Part shown: positions 55,271 through 62,094 of the stretch, in pieces
Position numbering within the stretch: the stretch's first letter is position 1
Layout of the letters: each line of letters begins with the position of its first letter
Assembly (NCBI RefSeq): GCF_000423065.1
Contig: NZ_AUHG01000011.1
Location: 186,001-250,000 of the forward strand
Source: Christiangramia echinicola DSM 19838
GTDB lineage: Bacteria; Bacteroidota; Bacteroidia; Flavobacteriales; Flavobacteriaceae
DNA: 64,000 nt
Reading direction: 5' to 3'
Position numbers and translations under genes: made by a program
Notes under the pieces: model-generated
What the model saw: only the letters and a program-made list of their open reading frames with translations
Told to the model about the DNA's origin: nothing
Databases searched by the model: none

Positions 55271-55300
55271 AAAAAAAGGCTTGTCGTGAGACAAGCCTTT
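55271..55300 (-). terminator. Attenuator terminator upstream of trpE
   Basis: On the minus strand AAAGGCTTGT, a CTCACG loop, ACAAGCCTTT, then more T residues: a perfect 10-bp stem of high stability with a T run, 21 bases before the trpE ATG. A terminator between promoter and first structural gene is the defining part of an attenuator. Confidence 0.88.
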
Positions 55301-55337
55301 GTAATTTCTATATAGGAAATAGCAGTTTAGCTCACGA
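55284..55337 (-). promoter_or_regulatory. Predicted antiterminator pairing of the trp leader
   Basis: TCGTGAG (55331-55337, spanning the leader peptide stop codon) is complementary over 7 bases to CTCACGA (55284-55290, the terminator loop and one base of its 3' arm). After a 1-base mismatch, TAA (55327-55329) can further pair with TTG of the 5' arm. A ribosome at the stop codon would cover this strand; one stalled at the Trp codons about 20 bases upstream would leave it free. Folding energies were not computed. Confidence 0.6.
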
Positions 55338-55379
55338 GTTTTGACGTAAGTTATTCCACCACCAGTTATTTCTATTCAT
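55332..55379 (-). CDS. trpL: trp operon leader peptide (Trp-Trp-Trp)
   Basis: A 15-residue open frame MNRNNWWWNNLRQNS read on the minus strand, ending in TGA. Three consecutive TGG codons in 15 are far beyond chance given the low frequency of Trp. It lies between a consensus promoter and the terminator before trpE. A further in-frame ATG three codons upstream (55388) could extend it to 18 residues. It would act as a sensor of charged tRNA-Trp, the peptide itself having no function. The gene symbol is used by analogy with proteobacterial trp leaders. Confidence 0.85.
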   Translation of the reverse strand: MNRNNWWWNNLRQNS

Positions 55380-55393
55380 TTTTAACATGACTT

Positions 55394-55424
55394 CAAAGAT
55401 AGAGATGAAATTATTCTAAACAAA
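55394..55424 (-). promoter_or_regulatory. Predicted promoter of the trp operon
   Basis: TTTG (55421-55424), 19 bases, TATCTTTG (55394-55401) on the minus strand: a perfect fit to the Bacteroidota consensus. Transcription would start a few bases downstream and the leader peptide would begin almost at the 5' end of the RNA. Confidence 0.8.
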
Positions 55425-55437
55425 CATTTTTTCAAAT

Positions 55438-55464
55438 AAAAATCCCGGAAGTAGGGTTCCGGGA
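55438..55464 (-). terminator. Terminator of the MarR/nitroreductase/YceI operon
   Basis: TCCCGGAA pairs with TTCCGGGA around a 6-base loop and is followed on the minus strand by TTTTTATTTG. It isolates the trp promoter, only 14 bases away, from upstream transcription. Confidence 0.85.
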
Positions 55465-55473
55465 CTTTCAGAA

Positions 55474-56043
55474 TTAGAACTTAAGGTTTACATCAAGTTC
55501 GAAATTGTCATAAATCGTCTTGTCTCCCAGGTTATCGAAGAAACTTCCTGAACCATATCTTACATTATATTTAGATCTGTCTATTGTAAGATGAGTTTTT
55601 GCTGAATCTTCATTTACGCTAAGGTCGAAAGTAATTGGATGAGTTTCATTTTTGATCGTAAGATCTCCAACAATTCCATATTTACCGTTTCCTTTAGATG
55701 CAGCACTTGTAATCACAAGTTTCGCCTCTGGATGCTTTTCAATTCCGAAGAAATCTTCAGACTTCAAATGACCTTCCAGTTTCCCTTTATTTTCACCAGA
55801 AAGATCAGTTACAGTAATAGAACTCATATCCATTACAAATTCTCCTCCTACGATCTTATCGTCTTCCATCATAATGTGACCACTTTTAAGCTCAATAGTT
55901 CCATTGTGGGAACCAGTTACTTTTTCTCCAGTCCAGGCAATTGTACTTGCTTCAACATCTACTTCTTTTTTCGTATTTGTAAATGCTACGGTTGCTAAAA
56001 CGATTACAGCAGCTAGTCCGCCTTTTAAAATTCTATTTTTCAT
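55474..56043 (-). CDS. yceI: YceI-family periplasmic lipid-binding protein
   Basis: 189 residues with a signal peptide and the YceI barrel: STIAWTGEKVTGSHNGTIEL at about 33-52, LEGHLKSEDFFGIEKHPEAK, GDLTIKNETHPITF and IDRSKYNVRYGSGSFFDNLG. YceI proteins bind isoprenoid-type lipids in the periplasm. It is the last gene of the MarR operon, 19 bases after the nitroreductase gene. Confidence 0.92.
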   Translation of the reverse strand: MKNRILKGGLAAVIVLATVAFTNTKKEVDVEASTIAWTGEKVTGSHNGTIELKSGHIMMEDDKIVGGEFVMDMSSITVTDLSGENKGKLEGHLKSEDFFGIEKHPEAKLVITSAASKGNGKYGIVGDLTIKNETHPITFDLSVNEDSAKTHLTIDRSKYNVRYGSGSFFDNLGDKTIYDNFELDVNLKF

Positions 56044-56062
56044 AGTTATTGATTTTTAATTT

Positions 56063-56716
56063 TTAAATTACTTCTATTAGATCTGATTTTGATTTTCTTA
56101 CTTTGGCCAGGTGTTGATATTGATCATCTTCACTTCTATAACCTATTGGCGCTATCACAGCCGTGGTTAGATTTCTATCTTTTAATCCAAGAATCTCATC
56201 GAATTTTTCAGCGTCAAAACCTTCCATAGGGCAGGTATCGATCTTTAAATTTGCTGCTGCAGATAGTAAATTCCCTAGCGCGATATATGCTTGCTTGGAC
56301 GCCCATGCATTTTGAGATTCTGCTGGAAGTTTAAGGGTGGTATTTTTAATCATGTCTTCCATACCTTTAAGGTCTTCTCGTGATAGATTACGAGTTTTAG
56401 CTATATTGTCCAGGTAGGTGTAGACATAATTTTCTGTTACCGACTTTAAATTTGCAAATACTAATAGGTAAGATGCGTCTGTGATCTGAGTCTGGTTCCA
56501 GGCAACTTCCTTTAATTTTTCTCTGGTAGCTTGATCTTTTACTACGATAACCTCATAAGGTTGTAAACCATAGGATGAAGCAGTCAACTGAATACTTTCT
56601 AATAGAATATTCAGGTCTTCCTGACTAATTTCCCTTTCTGGATTGAATTTCTTCGTGGCATACCGCCAATTAAGATCATCATTGTAGGTGCTTCTTGTAC
56701 TAACTTCTAAGCTCAT
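56063..56716 (-). CDS. NAD(P)H-dependent nitroreductase family oxidoreductase
   Basis: 217 residues, FMN-binding nitroreductase fold: RYATKKFNPEREISQEDLNI at about 18-37, QLTASSYGLQPYEVIVV, SKQAYIALGNLLSAAANLKI and TCPMEGFDAEKFDEILGL. Natural substrates include quinones and nitroaromatics. Its start overlaps the marR gene by 17 bases. Confidence 0.92.
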   Translation of the reverse strand: MSLEVSTRSTYNDDLNWRYATKKFNPEREISQEDLNILLESIQLTASSYGLQPYEVIVVKDQATREKLKEVAWNQTQITDASYLLVFANLKSVTENYVYTYLDNIAKTRNLSREDLKGMEDMIKNTTLKLPAESQNAWASKQAYIALGNLLSAAANLKIDTCPMEGFDAEKFDEILGLKDRNLTTAVIAPIGYRSEDDQYQHLAKVRKSKSDLIEVI

Positions 56717-57149
56717 TTAATTTAGTGTTTAGTGATAAAATTTCTTTTTGGTTTATTTTCTTAGCAATACTTTCTTCGTGATCCTTAATTAACGGATCTA
56801 ATTTTTCTAGCAATTTTAATCCCAATTCGGTAATTCTAATTTCAATTTTCCTTCTGTTCGAAGGACATACAATTCTTGCGCAAAGATTTTTATCTACCAG
56901 CTTGTCGACTAATCTGGTAGTATTACTCATCTTCGAAACCATTCTTTCCTGAATTGTAGAAAGATTCGCTGGTTTCCCCTGTTGCCCTCGTAAAATTCTT
57001 AAAACATTGAATTGCTGACTGCTTATTTCGAAAGGCTTTAAAATTTCGGCAAGCCCTTCACTTAAATAATTTGCAGTAACAATAATATTCAATACCAGCT
57101 TCTTTGCTTCCGGCATCTCATTCGTTTTAAGTAATTCTTCAATTTTCAT
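56700..57149 (-). CDS. MarR-family transcriptional regulator
   Basis: 149 residues with the winged helix-turn-helix at about 35-100 (FNVLRILRGQQGKPANLSTI, SKMSNTTRLVDKLVDKNLCA, NRRKIEIRITELGLKLLEKL). Two cysteines (LCARIVCPSNRR) near the wing could sense oxidants or electrophiles. It is first in an operon with the nitroreductase and yceI genes. The 12-base perfect palindrome 16 bases before its start is the probable site of autoregulation. Confidence 0.92.
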   Translation of the reverse strand: MKIEELLKTNEMPEAKKLVLNIIVTANYLSEGLAEILKPFEISSQQFNVLRILRGQQGKPANLSTIQERMVSKMSNTTRLVDKLVDKNLCARIVCPSNRRKIEIRITELGLKLLEKLDPLIKDHEESIAKKINQKEILSLNTKLNELRS

Positions 57150-57164
57150 TTGTACTTACAATTG

Positions 57165-57181
57165 TTGTATATACAAATGTA
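57165..57181 (-). promoter_or_regulatory. Predicted MarR operator overlapping the operon's -7 box
   Basis: The perfect 12-base palindrome TTGTATATACAA (57165-57176) overlaps the end of an exact -7 element TACATTTG (57174-57181, minus strand) and covers the expected start of transcription. MarR proteins bind such palindromes, so binding here would block the promoter of marR itself. Confidence 0.6.
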
Positions 57182-57298
57182 GTAAATTAGGTTAATGAAT
57201 ATTTTAATATTCTGTTAAATTTTTCTGATTGGGCGTTTCAGATTTCTCAGCCAAAAAATTAGATTATCTTTACAACACCAATTATAAACTTAACTACT

Positions 57299-57613
57299 AT
57301 GAAAGAATTAAGTCAGGAAGAATGGCAGAACCAATTAAAAAACGATAAAGATTCTGTAATTCTTGATGTACGTACCGAAGAGGAAGTAGAAGAAGGATAT
57401 ATCCCAAATTCTAAAAATATTGATATTTATAAAGGACAGGGATTCATCAATGAAGTTGAAAAATTAGATAAGTCCAAGCATTATTATATCTATTGCCGTT
57501 CAGGTAAAAGAAGTTCACAAGCCTGTACTTTATTAGACCAAATGGGATTCAGTGAAACTTACAATCTTCTAGGAGGTTTTTCTGAATGGGAAGGTGAAAA
57601 AACTAGCGATTAG
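57299..57613 (+). CDS. Rhodanese-like domain protein
   Basis: 104 residues, a single rhodanese domain with the catalytic Cys in YIYCRSGKRSSQACTLL (about 64). VILDVRTEEEVEEGYIPNSK carries the CH2A-type motif. Its role may be sulfur transfer to an acceptor; none is encoded nearby. A TATCTTTA -7 element (57265-57272) precedes it. Confidence 0.9.
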   Translation: MKELSQEEWQNQLKNDKDSVILDVRTEEEVEEGYIPNSKNIDIYKGQGFINEVEKLDKSKHYYIYCRSGKRSSQACTLLDQMGFSETYNLLGGFSEWEGEKTSD

Positions 57614-57633
57614 ATAGAATCTATATAAAATTA

Positions 57634-57660
57634 GAAAGCACCATAACCTGGTGCTTTTTC
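57634..57660 (+). terminator. Terminator of the rhodanese gene
   Basis: GAAAGCACCA pairs with TGGTGCTTTTTC around a 5-base loop with a T run. Confidence 0.85.
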
Positions 57661-57713
57661 TATTTTAGGATACTCAATTAGAAATTTTTACGTTAAAAAC
57701 ATAGGTTGAACTA

Positions 57714-57743
57714 TTTGAATAGTCTATTAAATTGATATATTTA
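57714..57743 (+). promoter_or_regulatory. Predicted promoter of the outer-membrane barrel gene
   Basis: TTTG, 18 bases, TATATTTA: both boxes close to consensus with spacing 1-2 bases short. The ATG is 26 bases downstream. Confidence 0.5.
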
Positions 57744-57768
57744 ACCCCGACAGTCCACGAATTATACT

Positions 57769-58464
57769 ATGAATATGAATAAAGCACTTTATCTACTTAT
57801 TATTGGTTTGTTATGCTTTTCAGCAACTAACGCTCAGGAATTTAGCTTTGGTATCAAGGGTGGTCCTAGTTATGTCTCAGGAGGTCAGATAACGGGTAGA
57901 GTAGGCGGCGGAACCGATTTTGGAGGAACCGTTGAAGCAGACTCGAAATTTAAATATCACGGAGGTGGTTTTTTTGAAGTTAGATTCGATAAATTTTTAA
58001 TACGCCCAGAACTTATTTATAGCGCGATGGAAACGGAATTTGATTTTCCTACTCAGCCTTCAACGTATGCCTTGGAAAAAATAAGTGTTCCTTTATTATT
58101 GGGGTATAATGTATGGGGTCCAGTAGATATTTATGCAGGTCCAGCTTATCAGAAAATATTAGACGCTACTTTAGAGGGAAATGAGCCTGATCAACCTGTT
58201 ATAGTTCAAAATAGTCCTTTAGCCGGACAGGCAGGAATTAAAGCAGCATTTGGTAGATTTGAATTGGATCTAAGGTATGATAGAACATTTGCATCGAAAG
58301 AACCTTACATTATTAATATTGTTAATGGAGGTGCTGATGGTTATGGTATTAATACTGCAGATTTTGATGACTCTAGACTCAATCAAATACTTCTTAGTAT
58401 AAGTTTTAAAATCTTTGATAGTTCAGCTAATCCAGGAAGAAGAAAAGGTAGTTGTTACTTTTAG
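57769..58464 (+). CDS. Outer-membrane beta-barrel protein (OmpA/PorT-like)
   Basis: 231 residues with a signal peptide (cut after TNAQ). Alternating hydrophobic strands (FSFGIKGGPSYVSG, GGGFFEVRFDKFLIRPELIY, KISVPLLLGYNVWGPVDIYA, RFELDLRYDRTF, RLNQILLSISFKI) match the PF13568-type 8-strand barrels common in Bacteroidota. The C-terminal extension ends with RRKGSCYF. Function is unknown. Confidence 0.85.
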   Translation: MNMNKALYLLIIGLLCFSATNAQEFSFGIKGGPSYVSGGQITGRVGGGTDFGGTVEADSKFKYHGGGFFEVRFDKFLIRPELIYSAMETEFDFPTQPSTYALEKISVPLLLGYNVWGPVDIYAGPAYQKILDATLEGNEPDQPVIVQNSPLAGQAGIKAAFGRFELDLRYDRTFASKEPYIINIVNGGADGYGINTADFDDSRLNQILLSISFKIFDSSANPGRRKGSCYF

Positions 58465-58490
58465 AATGATATCTTAATTTTTTAATATAG

Positions 58491-58516
58491 AATGCTCCAA
58501 TTATGGAGCATTTTTC
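58491..58516 (+). terminator. Terminator of the barrel protein gene
   Basis: AATGCTCCA pairs with TGGAGCATT around an ATTA loop, followed by TTTTTC. Confidence 0.85.
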
Positions 58517-59096
58517 ATTTATAATACATTAGCCTTTATCCCAAACCAAAGCTTTCTTAGAAAGATAGTAGAGTACCACTAACAATCAGAATGGAGGCCT
58601 TTAAATATACACCATAGATCCAATATCCACATTTTCACCTCTGAAAATCTAAACTTTTACACTCGTAAATTGAAAGGAAATAACACCAGAAACCAGAATT
58701 GTGTTAATTAATTCCGGACATAAATTCGCCACCATATAAAATTGAAAGACCTAAAGCCAGCCAGACATCACCCTAATATGCTGTGAGACATTCTGAAGTA
58801 ATAGTTTTGGAGTAGAAATTACACTTTAAAGGATTGCCGTATTATTTCTAATATAGTTCACCAATTCTTTTTCTAAAGCTGATATACGATATTTCAAAAT
58901 AAAAAAACTAAAGTAGATATCAGAAAATAAAAAAGGGATAACAATCGCTATCCCTTTTCTTGAGTTGGTTAGTTAAAGAATAAGGTTGAAATATCACCTA
59001 TGCTATATACTTACTCGATAACAAAAACTTTGAAATTTAAAGTTATAGTTAATTTTTCAATTATCCTACTAAGTGAAAATTAGCAAAATTTGATCA
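58517..59096. other. Non-coding stretch of about 580 bases
   Basis: No gene is supported here. The longest open frame with coding-like amino acids is a 22-residue minus-strand fragment (58704-58775) that lacks a start. The sequence is AT-rich and holds one clear hairpin at 58931-58958. It could be the remnant of a decayed gene, or a long untranslated region of the HD-domain gene. I see no tRNA-like or known RNA structure. Confidence 0.5.
58928..58960 (-). terminator. Terminator, probably of the HD-domain gene
   Basis: AAAAGGGATA pairs with TATCCCTTTT around an 8-base loop; the T run is long on the minus strand. It is about 140 bases after the HD gene stop. Confidence 0.7.
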
Positions 59097-59681
59097 TTAC
59101 ATTTTAGCCCATAATCTGGCTAGATTCTTGAAATGTTTATCTTTTACTGGTGCCAGAAATTTAAGGGCATAATCTGTATGAAAGTGATGAGCTTTAAGAA
59201 AATCAAGCTGAATTTTCACCCATTCTTTATCAGTAATTTCTGGATTAAAATGTTTTAATTCCAGATATAATTTTTCTGAATAGAAGTCATATTCTTCAGT
59301 ACCCAGATAGAAAAGGTCTGCATCCGCTACAATATTTTCGTAATTATTATGTGTTTTCTGTGGAATACGCGTGGCATTTATCATTCCGCATATGGTTATA
59401 ATTTCCTTCTTTGAGAAATTATATTCTGGCAGTTCTTTGGAGGCAAGGTTACAGCTTTTGGTTTCGTGATCTTCCCTGCCTATTAAAAATCCAGCATCAT
59501 GATAAAGCGCAGCAACTTTAATTAAATAAATTTCCGCATTAGATAAATTCTCTTTTTTCGCCAGAAATACTGCACGTTCCATAACACTTAAAGTATGTTC
59601 TGGACAGTGATAGTATAGATAATATGGAAGCTCATTTTTTAGACGCTTATATAAATTATCAAATACTTGATTGTTTTCCAT
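59097..59681 (-). CDS. HD-domain phosphohydrolase-like protein
   Basis: 194 residues. The HD core is seen as HTLSVMERAVFLA, AALYHDAGFLIG and VADADLFYLG, giving the H...HD...D metal ligands. Such proteins hydrolyse nucleotides or (p)ppGpp-like or cyclic-di-nucleotide substrates; none can be assigned. No partner gene. Confidence 0.85.
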   Translation of the reverse strand: MENNQVFDNLYKRLKNELPYYLYYHCPEHTLSVMERAVFLAKKENLSNAEIYLIKVAALYHDAGFLIGREDHETKSCNLASKELPEYNFSKKEIITICGMINATRIPQKTHNNYENIVADADLFYLGTEEYDFYSEKLYLELKHFNPEITDKEWVKIQLDFLKAHHFHTDYALKFLAPVKDKHFKNLARLWAKM

Positions 59682-59829
59682 TCGTGCTTAATTCGTCAAG
59701 ATAACCTCCTTAAGTAATACTATTTACGAAAATTAACGCAATAAACCCGAATTTTTGATAATCAACTTTAAAATGTGAAGAATTATTACATTATTTCTAT
59801 TTATGATCTTATGAAACATAAGTTTCAAT

Positions 59830-60687
59830 TTACTCGAATTTCCAGGCTATAATTCTGCTTTTCTTATTACCATGACCCATTTCAATAGTTCTATAACTTG
59901 CACCGATTTTTTTCAATTGTTTATAAATCTTCGGAAGGTTCTCTTTTTTAGAAACGAGACTTGTAAACCAACCTACCTGATTTTTAAAAAGTACACTTTC
60001 CTTTATCAATCTTTTAATAAAGAGTGCTTCTCCACCATTGCACCAAAGTTCATTTGCTTGTCCGCCGAAATTCAGATCTGAGGAATTTTTAAGATTAAGA
60101 TTTTTAACCTTTCTGGAATTAGCCTTTTGTGCTTCCTTTTCTGAAGCATGGAAAGGTGGATTACACATACTGAAATGGTAATAATCGTCCTCTTTGATAA
60201 TACCTTTGAAAATACTACCACGATCCTTTTGCTGAATGATCTCGATATTTTCTGAAAGCTTTTCATTGGAGTTTATATTTGTCCTTGCCATCTCAACAGA
60301 TTTTACTTCAATATCTGTTCCCAGCATTTTCCAACCGTATATGCTATTTGCTAAGATGGGATAGATGGCATTGGCACCAACGCCTATATCAATTCCTTTT
60401 ATTTGAACGTGAATATTCTCCTCTAATAACAGATCATTTAAATGATGAATATAATCTGCTCTTCCAGGAATGGGAGGGCATAAATAATCCTTAGGGATAC
60501 TCCAGTTATCAATCCCGTAGTGATACTTCAATAAAGCCTTATTCAGTTTAAGAACGGCATCCTGATCTGAGAAATCAATGGTTTTAGTTCCATATTTATT
60601 TTCAAAAACGTACTGAGAAAGTTCAGGTATCGCATCAGTGAGTACATCAAAATCATAGGGTTTATTATGTATATTCTCAGGATGCAT
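59830..60687 (-). CDS. rlmF: 23S rRNA (adenine(1618)-N6)-methyltransferase
   Basis: 285 residues from the ATG at 60687 (MHPENIHNKPYDFDVLTDAI), the usual RlmF start; the frame continues to 60837 without conservation and overlaps the DEAD-box gene. GIDIGVGANAIYPILANSIY (SAM motif I) and the catalytic NPPF in MCNPPFHASEKEA are visible, as is the C-terminal IIAWKF. It methylates A1618 (E. coli numbering) of 23S rRNA. It is divergent from the DEAD-box helicase gene. Confidence 0.94.
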   Translation of the reverse strand: MHPENIHNKPYDFDVLTDAIPELSQYVFENKYGTKTIDFSDQDAVLKLNKALLKYHYGIDNWSIPKDYLCPPIPGRADYIHHLNDLLLEENIHVQIKGIDIGVGANAIYPILANSIYGWKMLGTDIEVKSVEMARTNINSNEKLSENIEIIQQKDRGSIFKGIIKEDDYYHFSMCNPPFHASEKEAQKANSRKVKNLNLKNSSDLNFGGQANELWCNGGEALFIKRLIKESVLFKNQVGWFTSLVSKKENLPKIYKQLKKIGASYRTIEMGHGNKKSRIIAWKFE

Positions 60688-60765
60688 TTTTTTGATTTTA
60701 GGATCCCTCCAAAGGTATAAGATTTCATAATGATTAAACTCTACAATTAGCTGTACTTTTGCGCC

Positions 60766-62076
60766 ATGGCCAATTATATAAAATCTGAAGAAGAAATTCT
60801 GAATAAATTGAAGATCACCGAGCTGAATGCTATGCAAAAAGAAACAGCTAAAGCTATAAATTCTTCAAAAAATACAATTTTGTTATCTCCCACCGGAACT
60901 GGTAAAACACTGGCTTTTTTGCTACCGCTTTTAGATGAACTCGATGTTGAGGTTTCTAATGTACAGGCGATGATCCTGGTGCCTTCGAGAGAATTGGCTA
61001 TTCAAATAGAACAGGTGATCAGGGAGATGGGGACCGGTTTTAAAGCTAATGCAGTTTACGGCGGCAGATCTTCGGCAAAAGATAAGGTTGACCTTAAACA
61101 TCCCCCAGCTATCCTAATTGGAACTCCTGGCAGACTTGCAGATCATTTGAGAAGAGAAACATTCTCTTCAGAAGATATAAAGACCATAATCCTTGATGAA
61201 TTTGATAAATCCCTGGAAATTGGGTTTAAGGACGAAATGTCTGAAATTTTTGATCTTTTGCCCTCTATTGAAAAACGAATTTTAACCTCGGCTACCAGGA
61301 ATGTTGAAATTCCACGTTTTGTTGGGATGAAAGACCCCACGGAGATAAACTATCTTCAGGAGGAGGCACCTTTGCTGAAGGTAAAGACCTTAAATTCTCC
61401 AGATCGGGATAAATTAGAAAGTCTTTTGGATCTTCTTGCTCATATCGATAATAAACCAGGTATCATATTTTGCAATTATAAAGATAGCATACAGCGTGTA
61501 AGTGATTTTCTTAACGAAAACAGAATTTCGCACGGAACTTTTCACGGCGGAATGGAGCAACAGGATAGGGAAAGAGCTTTGATCAAATTCAGAAATGGAA
61601 CTCATCGAATAATTATTGCTACAGATCTTGCTGCTCGAGGAATTGATATTCCAGAGTTGAACTTTATCATTCATTATCAACTTCCGTTAAAAGAAGCTGA
61701 ATTCACCCATAGAAATGGAAGAACAGCGAGAATGCAAGCAGAGGGAACCGCTTATGTATTAAAATGGGCGAAAGAGGATCTTCCAGAGTTCATTGCCGAA
61801 TCTGCTATTCAAAAACTTGAAAATAATTCACTTAAAAGAGAAACTGAATGGAAAACACTGTTTATTTCTGGTGGACGAAAAGATAAGATATCTAAGGGTG
61901 ATATTGCTGGATTGTTCTTCAAACAAGGAGGACTTAATAAGGATGAATTAGGTACCATTGAATTAAAACAGGACTGTAGCTTTGTATCTGTGGCAGCTGT
62001 AAAAGCAACCGGTATCATCCAGGCTTTGGATAATTCCAGGTTGAAGAAGAAAAAAGTAAGAATAAGACAGATTTAA
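60766..62076 (+). CDS. DEAD-box-like RNA helicase (DbpA-type)
   Basis: 436 residues. Q motif region, motif I SPTGTGKT (about 46), PSRELA, TPGR, motif II, SAT, ARGIDIP and motif VI HRNGRTAR are in order. Motif II reads LDEFDKS, not DEAD, and motif VI departs from HRIGRTGR. The C-terminal 75 residues resemble the DbpA RNA-binding domain (KGDIAGLFFKQGGLNKDELG). A role in large-subunit ribosome assembly would fit with neighbouring rlmF. Confidence 0.92.
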   Translation: MANYIKSEEEILNKLKITELNAMQKETAKAINSSKNTILLSPTGTGKTLAFLLPLLDELDVEVSNVQAMILVPSRELAIQIEQVIREMGTGFKANAVYGGRSSAKDKVDLKHPPAILIGTPGRLADHLRRETFSSEDIKTIILDEFDKSLEIGFKDEMSEIFDLLPSIEKRILTSATRNVEIPRFVGMKDPTEINYLQEEAPLLKVKTLNSPDRDKLESLLDLLAHIDNKPGIIFCNYKDSIQRVSDFLNENRISHGTFHGGMEQQDRERALIKFRNGTHRIIIATDLAARGIDIPELNFIIHYQLPLKEAEFTHRNGRTARMQAEGTAYVLKWAKEDLPEFIAESAIQKLENNSLKRETEWKTLFISGGRKDKISKGDIAGLFFKQGGLNKDELGTIELKQDCSFVSVAAVKATGIIQALDNSRLKKKKVRIRQI

Positions 62077-62094
62077 AATGCTAATCGTGGAAAA

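Noticed and set aside
55250-55294. A 15-residue N-terminal extension of TrpE
   Set aside because: It would begin inside the attenuator terminator; the ATG at 55249 gives the standard TrpE N-terminus.
58704-58775. A 22-residue minus-strand fragment ending GGEFMSGIN in the non-coding stretch
   Set aside because: It has no start codon and is bounded by stops; too short to call even a gene remnant.
60688-60837. A 50-residue N-terminal extension of rlmF
   Set aside because: The extension overlaps the helicase gene and lacks similarity to RlmF, whose usual start is the ATG at 60687.
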